From the NCBI GenBank assembly GCA_031835245.1, contig JAVKOQ010000003.1, positions 62,001 through 126,000 of the forward strand: 64,000 nt of DNA, written 5' to 3'. The notes below the pieces were generated by a model. It saw nothing but the letters and a program-made list of their open reading frames with translations, searched no databases and was not told the origin of the DNA. How positions within the stretch are numbered: position 1 is the first letter of the stretch; each line of letters opens with the position of its first letter. Shown here one piece after another: positions 22,264 to 32,877 of this stretch. The stretch comes from Balamuthia mandrillaris. Taxonomy: Eukaryota; Discosea; Longamoebia; Balamuthiidae. A program made the translations under genes and the position numbers.

Positions 22264-24910
22264 CTGACTTTTTTCGCCCTCTCGAAGGAAAAGGCGTAGA
22301 GGAGTGCTTGCTGAACTTGTACCAGTGGGGCTCGCGCGTCTACGGAACCAATCTGCCAGACAGCGACTGGGTAGAATAACTCTCTCTTGTGCTCCTCCTC
22401 CTTGTTGTGTTTTTCGCGCGTGGAAGCTCATGTTTGGCTTCTTTGCCAAAGGACTTTTTGGCGGTCATAGATGAACCATCCACCGAAGCTGGTCGGCAAG
22501 TTTACGCCAAGCTCCTTCCTCAAGGTTGTTTCCATCACCGTAGTACTTGCTACCCTATTTCTCCCCCTTGCTAACAGACGTTCACTCTCTCACCCACAGG
22601 GGACTCCATGGAGGTGTTTGTGGACAAAAAGATCAACGTTACCTTCTACACTTTGGAGGGCTTCGTCACGCAGATCCATGCGCACGCGTTGATGCTGATG
22701 GAAGCGCTCTTTCTCCCAGGCGAGAACGTTTGGCTGCGGCGTCTGGACGATGTCCAGCTGCTTCGTGAGCAGTGGACCTTGGACCGGGCCATCTTTTGGC
22801 GGAGCGTCATGTGGGAGACCAATCGCAGCATCCGCAACGCCAAGAAGAAGTTCGCCAACGGAAACGTGAAGAAAGGCAAGAAGGAGCTGTTCCACGCCAT
22901 CCGTTATATCATGTTTGCCTTGCAGATTCTCGACGAGGGCAAGATACGCAACTTTGCAGCTGCCAACGAGTATTGGTTTGGTCCATCTTACCACAGCAGT
23001 AAACATGGTTTCTCTGCTCTCTCCTCTCTCCTCTCTGCTCTCTGCTCTCTGCTCCCTGCTCTCTGCTCTCTCCTCCCTCCTCTCTCCTCTCTCCTCTCTC
23101 CTCCGCTCAACCGCAATGAACATTACGTTTACTGACTATCGATGAGGCTTGACAGTTGATGATGGCAGTCGTTGCGGAAGGGCGGAGTATATTCTCCTTA
23201 AAGGTGTAGGCTTACAAGAGGAAACCGGACAAACCTATGCTCATTACAAGCCTACTTATGGTTCGCTTTTTCATCACTACGTAACATCCTTTCACCGGCT
23301 CTGCCCATGGGAACCCATCTATCATCTCCCAACTTTCAAACTTTGGGTAATAGGAAAGAACTTATCCTCTTCGTCCAAACAAGCGCAAACGAAGAACGCA
23401 CTCACAAACTTCAATACCTCTACTTTCTCTACAGAGCTCTACCAACAACAGTACGAACCGTCATACAGTGTTTGGTGGGAGATAACTCAACGGATACGAA
23501 GCCTCGGCCAAGCAGAGTTTGAACGGCGTTATTATGCAGCATTCGTCACTCACTCTCGCTTCCCTCAACTTGTGCAATTGTTATTGATTGCCTCTGTGTC
23601 TGATGCGATTGAGGGCACGGCAGAAGAACAACACTTCCATCAAAGTCTTCAACAGTTCTCTGGAGTCATATTTGACACGGCGACGCCGCACTGGGATGTA
23701 GTATGTCGATCAATATCCTCTATCCCTTTCAACCCCGATCACGCCTTGCATGACAACGATGAGCTGCCTTCTTCTACTCTAATACTAGAAGATGTTGATG
23801 GTCTCGAAGTGATTCTTTACAGTTACCAAGAAGAATGGCTTATATCAACGTCATTTGATTTAGATGCAGTTTGGAAGCCTTCTTCTGTGGAGCCTTCAGC
23901 TTCATCACAACAACGAAGTGATACGAAAACATTGACGCAAGACTTTTGGGAATCGTGGCAAGCGTTGCGATATGCCCTTCCAAACGACACCCAACTGTGC
24001 TATATCTTCCGGTTTGTGCATACATCTCAGCGAATGGTTGTACACTACCCTAACAATCGGTACGTGCTTTGTTTCTTTGAGCATTTATCCTACAGTAGTA
24101 TTAACACTGCGTATCCAGTATTGTGCTTGTAGGTGTAATAAGTAGGCGAACGGGCTTAAAACAATGTTTATTTACTGAAGCAAACAAGTATAATTGGAGC
24201 ACGCCAATTATCTTTCCTACAGAGCAATGTACATCTCTCGCACAACTCAAACAAAAGCTCTTTTGGATGGCGCCTTGGGTTGCCAAAGGTTTGTTCATCA
24301 CATTTACTGTTCATTTAAATTCCATTAACCAAAGTGTTGTTATTCGTAAAAGGGTTTATTGTATATTTTTCTGCTGACGAGGCGTTGCAGCTTACATCTC
24401 CAATGTATATAGCGGCCAACTCGATTGGCTTTCATAACGTTTCGCAAGGTATTCCTCTCTATTCATTTGAACATGGTGAAACACCTGCTTATTTTACGCG
24501 TTTCAAAAGGCGTTCCAAACTTGTTGACATTAGAAATGACTGATGTTCATATTTTAAATCTTTTACTTTGTAACATGCTAGAGTTTGTTCACTACTTTCC
24601 AACATGGAAAGCAAACGTTCAAACTTTTATCCAAAGTTATGTTTCTTTGTGCAAACAAGTTGATTCACAGTACCAACGAATTATAGCAAGACACAAAGAC
24701 TCTGCTCATGCAACTAAAATTATAAAACAAGAAAGGTATGAATTTATTTTTCTTTTTGTTCACCACATTTAAGCTTTTTTTTCTCTTTGAAATGCAAACA
24801 GGTACGCTTCCATTTTATTTAAACTGTATGCAGAGTACCACTATTCGACCAACAGATATATGGCAACATTACCATTGCACTATGCACTTTCTTTGATTAA
24901 AAAACAATAA
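22081..24910 (+). CDS. RlaP-type nucleotidyltransferase fused to an Rnl1-like RNA ligase domain with a replaced catalytic lysine
   Basis: Nine exons (22081-22162, 22288-22370, 22452-22524, 22600-22998, 23156-24059, 24119-24288, 24353 to about 24450, about 24508-24735, about 24802-24910) join with consistent phases to give about 710 residues. Residues 30-190 are a polymerase-beta-like nucleotidyltransferase: Q-W-G-S-R-V-Y-G-T-N-L-P-D-S-D-W-D with G-S and both metal Asp, later I-N-V-T-F-Y and F-H-A-I-R-Y-I-M-F-A-L-Q-I-L. This pattern matches RlaP, the RNA-repair-associated family. The rest resembles T4 RNA ligase 1: G-V-I-F-D...W-D-V-V, the motif I region L-E-D-V-D-G, I-F-R-F-V-H...N-N-R-I-V-L-V-G-V, A-K-G-F-I-V-Y, S-P-M-Y-I, and an Rnl1-like helical C-terminus ending in Y-A-S-I-L-F-K-L-Y-A. 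In motif I (KxDG) the Lys is Asp (codon 23791-23793), so the ligase half is probably inactive for AMP transfer. Confidence 0.72.
22232..22261. repeat. (GA)n microsatellite, opposite polarity
   Basis: A GA run lies in the first intron of the plus-strand RlaP-ligase gene. It is one of only two cases in the window where the purine strand is the coding strand. Confidence 0.95.
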
Positions 24911-25179
24911 TAAACAAGCGGTGGTAACTTGATGACCTAGTCATACAGTACCAAACCATTACTGCATTTGAAACAAAAAAAAAATAATGATCGCTCCAAG
25001 AATAAAGTTGATGTGCGACGTTTCCGCATAATGTCCTAATTTGAGCGAAGTTGTTTGAAATTCGATTGGACAAATTAAACTGAAATAATCAAAAATTACG
25101 TGACGAGGGTGGGAGTCGAACCAACATGCTGCAATTAATGCAGAAAAAAAGCGTAACGAAAAAGAAAGAGGAGAGAGAG
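24911..25179. other. Spacer with a tRNA T-arm-like motif
   Basis: AT-rich spacer. At 25108-25121 the minus strand reads GGTTCGACTCCCAC, a B-box/T-arm-like motif, but no D-arm or anticodon stem of a complete tRNA could be built around it. Confidence 0.5.
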
Positions 25180-25991
25180 ATGAGCAGACAAGGCGTTGCC
25201 CTCACCTTGGTGGTGTTTGCTGTCGTCGTTCTCAGCGCTGTACTTGGAACTCATGCAGGTTGCTCTCTTGTTTTTTTTAAAAAACCTCCCTTTCTTGCTT
25301 TCCTACTCCATCACCTCTTTTTCCCCCCTCTCAGCGCCTAACCGACCATCAATAATAAAAGGGCGACCTGTGGTGTTGTGGCACGGCATGGGCGACACTT
25401 GCTGCTACTCTTTCAGGTATCGTGCTTTCTCTTTTTTATGTTTTATTTGTTACAAGTGGTGCTAACTCAGGAGTGGACTGCATTTCCCAAACAAGCATGG
25501 GTCGCATCCAGAAGATGATCCAAACGCAAGTCCCTGACACCTACGTTTACAGCGTGGAGATCGGCGGCTCCATGGTGGCCGATGAGATCGAAGGTTTCCT
25601 CTCCAACGTCAACGACCAGGTGGACTTTGTATGCGACAAAGTGAAGAACGATCCCAAGCTGCAAGGCGGCTTCAACGCCATTGGCTTCAGCCAAGGCAGC
25701 CAGTTCCTTCGCGCCTACGTGGAGCGCTGCAACGACCCGCCCGTCTACAACCTCATCAGCATAGGCGGGCAGCACCAAGGCGTGGCCGACATTCCCAACT
25801 GTGTCACCCCCAACACCACTATCTGCACCATCGTCAACGAGGTCCTGGGCTTTGGCGTCTACAACTACTTTGTGCAGCGCAGCATCGTGCAGGCGCAGTA
25901 CTTCAAGGACCCTCTCCAATACGACAGCTACCTCGCCAACAACATCTTCCTTCCAGATATCAACAACGAAAAAGCGGTATGATGAAAATGC

Positions 25992-26030
<39 letters not shown>

Positions 26031-26432
26031 TCACCTAACCTTTTCATTCGCAAATAGGCAAAGAACCCTCTGTATAAGAAGCATCTTACAAGCTTGAATA
26101 AGTTTGTGTTGGTTAAGTTCTTGCGAGATTCAATGGTTGTGCCTCGTGAGAGCGAATGGTTCGGAGAATTCGCCAAAGGAAGCCTTTCCACCATCGTACC
26201 CATGAACGAAACTGATCTTTACAAACAGGTAAATATGTAACCTCACTTAGAGTTCCTTGTTTTGGTTTCTTTTTTCTTACTAGCCTCAAAAAAAACATAG
26301 GATTGGATTGGCCTCAAAACGTTGGACCAAAACGGCAAGCTTGTATTCTTATCTGTGGACGGCGACCACCTCCGATTCACCGACCAATGGTTCCAGCAAA
26401 ACATCATCGCGCCTTACCTCGCCGCCAACTAA
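25180..26432 (+). CDS. PPT1: Palmitoyl-protein thioesterase (PPT1-like)
   Basis: Spliced gene with a signal peptide in exon 1 (V-A-L-T-L-V-V-F-A-V-V-V-L-S-A-V-L-G-T-H-A). The mature part carries the PPT1 signatures W-H-G-M-G-D-T-C-C, S-M-G-R-I-Q-K-M-I-Q, Y-S-V-E-I-G and S-N-V-N-D-Q-V, the nucleophile Ser in G-F-S-Q-G-S-Q-F-L-R-A, R-C-N-D-P-P-V-Y-N-L-I-S-I-G-G-Q-H-Q-G and the catalytic His in D-G-D-H-L-R-F. The S-M-G junction is supplied by an acceptor at 25495. It should be a soluble lysosomal enzyme removing thioester-linked acyl chains from cysteines of lipidated proteins. N-glycosylation sequons are present. An intron near 25980-26057 has a GA run of the unusual polarity. Confidence 0.93.
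25996..26027. repeat. (GA)n microsatellite, opposite polarity
   Basis: A GA run in an intron of the plus-strand PPT1 gene; the purine strand is the coding strand. Confidence 0.95.
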
Positions 26433-26551
26433 GCCTGTCCTCAGATGCTACCTTTTTCTTCTTCTTTTTCTTCTCTCTCTCTCTTTCTCTCTTTCTGTTT
26501 AGTCAAAAAACAAATAAATAAAAGGAATGAAACAAAGTAGTTTATCCTTCT

Positions 26552-27046
26552 CTATGTTGCAGTTGATTTTTTCAGTGCTGCAGCAACCCGATGTCTGCTC
26601 TTCTTTCTTCTTTTCATGTGAAGAATCGACATTGCAACTGCGATCAAAGCTGCAGTCAACGCAACCAGCAGTGGCACAACCACATAGACCACCAACAATG
26701 GATCCTCCTTGTTATCATTGTTTGACTGTCTATCATCCTGATCTTGCAACACCAATGAAAGATCTGCCAAGGAACTTCGTGAGAGAAGGAACAAAGTGAG
26801 CAAAGGAAAAATACCAACCAGGGTCAATGAAGCAAGAATTGGTGAATGAAGGCAGCTGAAACTGGAAATGAATCAAGCCTTCAGCATCTATAGCATGTGT
26901 GAATGGAATCTGAAGCAATTGATCGTCCACCAATGCTTTGAGGATAAGCGCGGCAACAACCTGCACAGGAGTATTTGTTTTGCTGGTGCATTCCACCGCA
27001 CTTTCCGTTGTAACACAATTTGGAGCTGTGGGCGCGATATGTAGGT

Positions 27047-27082
<36 letters not shown>

Positions 27083-28175
27083 TTATCGTTTAAAAAAAAT
27101 GAGGTTGAGTCAACGAAATACTCTGGGTGTGCTTACCCTGAAAGCGTGCCTCTGAGACCAAGCGCAACGTGATATTCCAAGTGAATCCGGAAGAGGGAGA
27201 AACAAACGGCCAGCGTTGCATCAGCACAGAGGACTTTACTGAAGGGCCAGTAGTCAAGGTCACATTGAAGCCTGGAATAACCTCAAGAATTTGCTCGGTT
27301 GCTAACACCACGTGCGAAATGGACAAAGAAGAGGTGCTAAGGTTTAAAATTGCCGTATGTTCCACATTGCCCTCTTTCGTGATTCTGTCTGGCAACTTCA
27401 TCCAAGTGTCCCCAGAACCAATGATCTCTCCAGTGCTTTTCGCTACAAAAGTCCCATAAGAGGCCAGTACCTGAAAACCAGGCGCTTCCACCGAAGAAAG
27501 TATCAGATCAGGGCTATTCCGCACCAAGTCCACGTCAAGAGGGAGCTTTTGTCCTTCCTGGCTGTCGCTTGACTCATCATCTGAGGATGACGAAGAAGAA
27601 GAAGAAGAAGAAGAAGACGCAGAAGAAAAAGAAGAAGAAGAAGCAGAAGAATTTTGCGAACTGCTGCTGTCTGGTGGGCAGTAAGTAAAATTTTCAAAAT
27701 AAAATGTGCAAGGAGATATCCCATCGTATGAGAAGTTATAGGGAACCGAATTAGACGAATATACTGGTGGATCCACTACGGAAATTGACGCGGTACTTAG
27801 TACCGCGCAATCCACAGTGATGGTGACGTCCACCAAAGGGGCAGGAGGGATGGTGGTGAGGCTTAATCGGAAGTTTGGAGCAGCAAGAGCTTCAATAGCA
27901 ATCAGTGCCAAGGGTTGAGGATTACTGGGGCTGGAGGAGCTGAGGTAGCTGCAACAAAGTTGGCTTGTGTTCACTGTGGGGAGCCATTCACAGTTGTCAA
28001 ACGTCATGGTCGCTGGCTGACCGAGCACAAGGAAGGGCTGATTTATGGGCCCGGAAATACTGCCAAAAGAAGGTTCGCATTGTTGCGCTTGGTACAAAGG
28101 AAAAGAAGGCATAAGCAAAAGGAAAAAAATTGCGTTCTGTGCTGGAAGGACTCGCATTTTCGTATTCTTTTGCAA
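26552..28175 (-). CDS. Ser-rich type I membrane surface protein, family not recognised
   Basis: Three exons on the minus strand. The N-terminus (residues 10-30) is a hydrophobic signal peptide, L-P-A-Q-N-A-I-F-F-L-L-L-M-P-S-F-P-L. The ectodomain of about 430 residues has paired cysteines, many N-x-S/T sequons and a poly-Ser stretch (about 40 residues, encoded by AGAAGA repeats near 27590-27655). A single transmembrane helix follows (V-V-Y-V-V-V-P-L-L-V-A-L-T-A-A-L-I-A-V-A-M), then a short basic tail with K-R-R-K-K. This layout fits an adhesin or receptor with a Ser-rich stalk, but I see no named domain. An alternative start is the second Met, seven residues in. Confidence 0.7.
27050..27080. 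repeat. (GA)n microsatellite
   Basis: A GA run in an intron of the minus-strand surface protein gene, reading (CT)n on the coding strand. Confidence 0.95.
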
Positions 28176-28382
28176 TTAACAAGCCGGCCAGCAAAGTAAT
28201 ACTGCTTAGAATGTTATGTTTTCAAATTGCGCTTCAATTAATATTTGCCTTATCTTCCGAAAAGTCGATCGAGTTTAATTGTATTAATTGCGACTGCTAC
28301 GGTCGGTCGTTGCCTCTGGATCAAACCACTACCGTTGTGGGCTAAGCAGATCGTTCTGCTTCCGGAGGGCAAAAAATAATGT

Positions 28383-28464
28383 CGACAATGGCAGGATTCG
28401 AACCTGCGCGGGCAGAGCCCAACGCATTAGCAGTGCGTCGCCTTAACCACTCGGCCACATTGTC
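28383..28464 (-). tRNA. tRNA-Ser (anticodon GCU)
   Basis: The 82-nt minus-strand sequence folds as a class II tRNA. The acceptor stem is GACAATG paired with CATTGTC plus discriminator G. The D-arm contains TGGCCGAGTGGTTAAGGC, the anticodon loop is CTGCTAA with anticodon GCT, there is a variable arm typical of Ser, and the T-arm contains GGTTCGAATCC. No CCA is encoded and no intron is present. It lies 135 bp upstream of the divergent SAC1 gene. Confidence 0.93.
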
Positions 28465-28598
28465 TTATCGTGAAAAGGCTATCTTTTCACTGTATGGTTG
28501 TTCGCTCATTGTCTTTGAATTTTTCTTTTTGTTACAAAAATTAGTGTGCAACAGAGCCGGAAAAAGTGGGGCGAGCGGAGGGGGAAGAAGGAGATACG

Positions 28599-28770
28599 AT
28601 GAGAGAGGCGATGCCTTTGCCGGATAGCTTTCGGCTGGTGACGACTGCGGACCAGCTTGTCTTGGAACCTTCCAACTCCAAGCTGCACTCCACTCGGTTG
28701 GAAATCGACAGAACCACTGGTACTTTTGCTGTGCGGCCGGCTGGTCAGTAGCATCCCTCTTTCTCCTCTT

Positions 28771-28846
<76 letters not shown>

Positions 28847-30923
28847 TCAGTTATTCCATGAAACTAAAAGTGAAACAAAGGAGGACCGGCAGCAGGCAGC
28901 CCTGGCACAACTCAAGAAATCTTTGGGTTGGTTGGCGTCATTCGCCTCCTTGGCGGTAGGCCACTACTCTTTCTTCTTTGCTTCAACCTCTCTGTCCTTA
29001 CGTTGTTTTTTGTCTTTCTTTTTGTTTTCAAAACATAGGCCCCTACCTCGTGGTCATCACGAAGCGCCAGTTGGTAGGTCTGTTGCAAGGGCATCATGTG
29101 TGGCGCGTGGCGGCCACCAAGATCATTCCTTTTGTGACCACCCACCTCTCGAACGAGAGGCAAAGAGATGAGGCTCGCTACTTGGCCATGCTGCGCAACA
29201 TTCTTGCCACCAAGTACTTTTACTTCTCGACTACCTGCGACATCACCACGCGGCTTCAGGTGCGTTTGTCAAAGGAAAAGAGTGGAAGCGAGGAGGAACC
29301 GAGGAGTGCTGCTCTTTGGGAGAAGGTATAGACTTTTTATGTTCGTTAGCTTCTTCTCCTCTCTGTCTAGCTTTACTTATTGGTATCTCTTCTTTCCTCT
29401 TCTTCCATTCTCTCTCCGGTGCTCTCTGCTCCGTCAAAGGTGGATCCACGATTCTTTTGGAACAAGCACTTGTCGAAGGACCTTATCGCCAACCAACTGG
29501 ACCAATGGATTCTGCCCCTCATGATGGGCTACATCCATATCGAGAACGACATTCGCCTTGGTGACTCTGTCTTTGACTATGTCCTCATCTCCAGAAGAAA
29601 CCTCAACCGTGCTGGCACTCGATACAACGTTCGAGGCGTGGATGAGAAGGGCGAAGTAGCCAACAATGTCGAAACAGAGCAAATCTTGCTTGTGAAACAG
29701 CGTGGCTCCAGAGCTACTACTACCGTCGACTGTTGCTCCTTTGTGCAGACACGTGGCTCCATTCCGATCTTTTGGAACCAGCATCCAGACATCTCCTACA
29801 AGCCTAGAGCTCATATTCGTCCTACCAAAACTCATAGCGTTTGTGCTCACTTCTCTCCCTCTCCCTCTCCCTCTCCCTCTCCCTCTCCCTCTCCCTCTCT
29901 CTCCGTACTGAAGTGTATAACTTCACATTACAGGCTAGATCTATTGCTTTGCATTTTGATAAGCAAATATCACAATATGGAAGGCAAGTCTTGGTCAACC
30001 TCATCAATCAGAAAGGCTTTGAAGGAACGCTTGCTCAAGAATATGAAAACCACGTACATAATCTTCTGCTCTCTACTTTCACTCTTCTCTTATACTCAAA
30101 TAATAACAGGTAAATCAATTGGAAGTGGTATCAAAACTGCGCTATGTAGCATTTGACTTTCACAAGGAATGCAAACAAAACTGGAATCGTCTTCATGACC
30201 TTATGGATAACTTGCAGGATGACATCGAGAAATTTGGTTTCCTTTCCTTTGATACAAAGGACCACAACATTACCACCAGACAAGACGGAGTCTTCCGAAC
30301 AAACTGTATTGATAACTTGGACCGAACAAATGTAGTTCAGGTAATGATCATCTCCTTAACATCCTTTCATCAACTAACTTGCGCGCACAAACTCGATTCT
30401 GATCAGAGCATGATTGCTAGACGCAGCCTGGAACTCCAGTTGAGGTATGTTGGCATTCTAGCTGAAGGAGACTTCATCGCCAACCATCCCGACTTGGACT
30501 CTCGATTGAAGCATGGTACTTCCTATCACTAACATGGATAAAAGCCCTTACTAAGCAAACCCAACTGTTCGTACTCCTTTAGTGTGGGCGAACAACGCGG
30601 ATACCATCAGCTTCCAGTATGCAGGTACTGGCGCTCTCAAAACGGATTTTACTCGTACCGGAAAGAGAACGCTGAGAGGCGTGGTCAATGATGGAGCCAA
30701 CAGTGTCACTCGTTACTTTCTCAACAACTTCAAAGACGGATTTCGGCAGGTACCTATCTCTCTCTCGCTCTCTTCCTTCGACCTTAAAAAAAATGCATCT
30801 ATTTACTCCTTAAAAAAAATAAGGACTCGTTCGACTTGTTCTTGGGCAATTACATCGTTGATGAGCAAAGCGCTATCACCACTTCACCTTTCAACAACTA
30901 CAGACCTGTTCTCTCCATCATTG

Positions 30924-30981
<58 letters not shown>

Positions 30982-31351
30982 TACCACAAAACTAAATGAC
31001 ATAATTTTGTGTTTGTAGTGCATGATTGCTATTCTGATCGGTGCTGTAATGTTCTTAGCTTCCATCTTTGCGCCAGAAGGTCTTTTTTTGTTTTTGTTTT
31101 TTGCTTTTTGTTTTATTACAATAACACATCTTTCTTCCTTGCGTAAAACAGAAGAAGAAGGAATAGTGTATCAGATTCTAGTGATATTGTTTTGGTTGGG
31201 CGGATTGGCCGCTTCCGCTAAGATACTTATGCTTTATGGACCCGACCTTGTGGATAGGCCTCAGCTCGGCGTCCATCCTTGGCGACCTTGGACTTCCACG
31301 CCTAAGGCCAACAACTCAAGCAACTCTGTTGCCGCTCCCCATGATGACTAA
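28599..31351 (+). CDS. SAC1: SAC1-type phosphoinositide phosphatase
   Basis: A gene of about ten exons. The N-terminal SAC domain begins with Y-L-V-V-I-T-K-R and continues through [29 protein letters not shown] and V-E-T-E-Q-I-L. The catalytic CX5R(T) P-loop is C-I-D-N-L-D-R-T. After W-A-N-N-A-D-T-I-S and G-T-G-A-L-K-T-D come two C-terminal transmembrane helices, as in yeast and human SAC1, which would anchor it in ER/Golgi membranes to dephosphorylate PtdIns4P and related lipids. Introns carry long (CT)n or (CCCTCT)n tracts. The donor of the first intron is ambiguous. Confidence 0.92.
28770..28849. repeat. (CT)n microsatellite in SAC1 intron 1
   Basis: About 80 bases of nearly pure CT, ending in the CAG acceptor of exon 2. 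Confidence 0.95.
29853..29903. repeat. (CCCTCT)n hexamer repeat
   Basis: A tandem CCCTCT array in a SAC1 intron; a further (CT)n array lies at 30926-30981 in the intron before the transmembrane exon. Confidence 0.95.
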
Positions 31352-31475
31352 CAAGTTATATTATCATCAAGTCCTAAAAGCAAACAAAGAAGTTCATTCT
31401 CACCATTCCTCTTCTTTTTTCTTTTCTCTTTCTTTTTCGAAAGCAGAAAGAAGGAAAGCTAAAGAAGGAAGTAAA

Positions 31476-32796
31476 ATGGAAGGAGACAACAGCAACAAGA
31501 AAGAGGTTGGGTTGTTGGAGCGGTGGCAAACGAGCTTTTTCCACGAGAAAGGTTTCCTGGTGTTGTCCCCACAGCAGCTTCTGCCGTTTCTATCGGCGTT
31601 GAGGGAAGAGCTTGGCTTCCTTCTTCAACAACGCAGAGAACAAAGGGAAGAAGCACTGGAACAAACTGAAGGATGTATTCTTGGTTCGTTTTGTTTTTGT
31701 TTACTGCGTGCACCTACAGGTTGGGCCTCGACTAAATGCTCCGTGGTTTACCACAGAGCCCATGAGCCGTCAGCGTGGTAACGCCTCGTGTCGAACGGAT
31801 AGAGAAGCTTACATGGCGGAGCGTTCGTGCGTGTGCGGGCCAGCTTCTGCTTCCTGCTCTGCTGTCATTGCGAGAGAGTTGTTGTTTGGAGCTTACCTGG
31901 GAGAAGTCTTATCTTCTCCATTTGGTAACACACGAGAAGTGTGCCTTGTACGTATTCACTCGTTGTCGCACTGTCGCTTTTTCTCACTGGATCCACTTTT
32001 TGTTGGCCACCCTTCAAATTTTGAAACAGCTCAACGAACAGTACATAGTTAAAACTGAGAACTCGGGTGATGCCTCCCGTTTCGCTTATCATCAGGTTCA
32101 CCTTTCTTCTTCTTCTTCTTCTTCTTCTTCTTCTTCTTCTTCTTCTTCTTCTTCTTCTTGTTCTTGTTCTTGTTCTTGTTCTTGTTCTTGTTCTTGTTCT
32201 TGTTCTTCTTCTTCTTCTTCTTCTTCTTCGTCTCTCTTTTTTACACCTTAAAGGACAGAAGATACTTGGACAGCGGCGAAGGAGCAAAAACACTTCGCAC
32301 AACAGAAAGGCCATACATCTCCGCTTGGATAGCGATGGACGACATGGACGAAGAAAACGGCTGCCTTTATATCTTACCCTATCCCCCTCCTCCTTCATCT
32401 TTACCCACAAACCCTCACCTTTGCTTCACTTCACCGGAAGAGTACACGCGACATCATCGAGAGATGGCAGCTCGTTATCCCGACGAAAAAGAACTTCGAA
32501 GACAGGAAGCTGAGGAGATAGAGAACGGAGAGGAGATCGAAGGAGAGCACGCTTTGATCCTTCCTCAAGGCAGCCTCGTCCTCTTGTCGTCCATGGTGTG
32601 GCACCGCAGCGGGCCGAACTATTCCTCGCAGCAGCGAAGAGCGTACATGCCTCAGTTCAGTTGGGGTCCCCAGTTCACCTCCTCTTCTGCCGATGCCTCC
32701 TCATCAACTCTATCACGGATAGCGCAGCAGAATGGATCTACATCGGATGGCTTGGTGGCCTTTGCAGTGCCTCTCTTTGAAGATACTTTTCCTTGA
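31476..32796 (+). CDS. Second PhyH-family Fe(II)/2-oxoglutarate dioxygenase
   Basis: Exon 1 starts at the ATG at 31476 (W-Q-T-S-F-F-H-E-K-G-F-L-V-L) and the last exon runs to 32796. The double-stranded beta-helix is clear: F-A-Y-H-Q spliced to D gives the H-x-D iron motif, S-A-W-I-A-M-D-D-M-D-E-E-N-G-C-L-Y-I follows, and the distal His is in V-W-H-R-S-G-P-N. Between 31690 and 32090 I could not find a single phase-consistent path: the frame reading C-S-V-V-Y-H-R-A-H-E-P-S-A-W meets a TAA at 31780. Either a short intron, a frameshift or a broken gene is present there. The (TTC)n(TTGTTC)n array at 32107-32231 is intronic. The substrate is unknown. Confidence 0.72.
32107..32231. repeat. Compound (TTC)n-(TTGTTC)n-(TTC)n array
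   Basis: It comprises about 17 TTC units, then seven or so TTGTTC hexamers, then TTC again, inside an intron of the PhyH gene. The same compound motif, reverse-complemented, occurs in introns of the HflX and IDH genes. Confidence 0.95.
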
Positions 32797-32799
32797 ACG

Positions 32800-32802
<3 letters not shown>

Positions 32803-32841
<39 letters not shown>
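32803..32841. repeat. (GA)n between convergent genes
   Basis: It lies just after the PhyH stop codon and 37 bp beyond the METTL22-like stop. Confidence 0.9.
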
Positions 32842-32844
<3 letters not shown>

Positions 32845-32877
32845 TTCGCGGGGTATCAAGATAACTTACAAGAAGGC

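Noticed and set aside
21679-22449. 256-residue minus-strand open frame
   Set aside because: It runs through the spacer and antisense to the first exons of the RlaP-ligase gene, is Arg-rich from a repeat, and has no recognisable motif.
25090-25150. Possible tRNA on the minus strand
   Set aside because: Only a T-arm-like motif and a weak hairpin are present; the acceptor stem has no partner and no D-arm was found.
28771-28849. Regularly spaced repeats as a CRISPR-like array
   Set aside because: They are simple CT microsatellites without unique spacers; no cas-like genes exist in this eukaryotic window.
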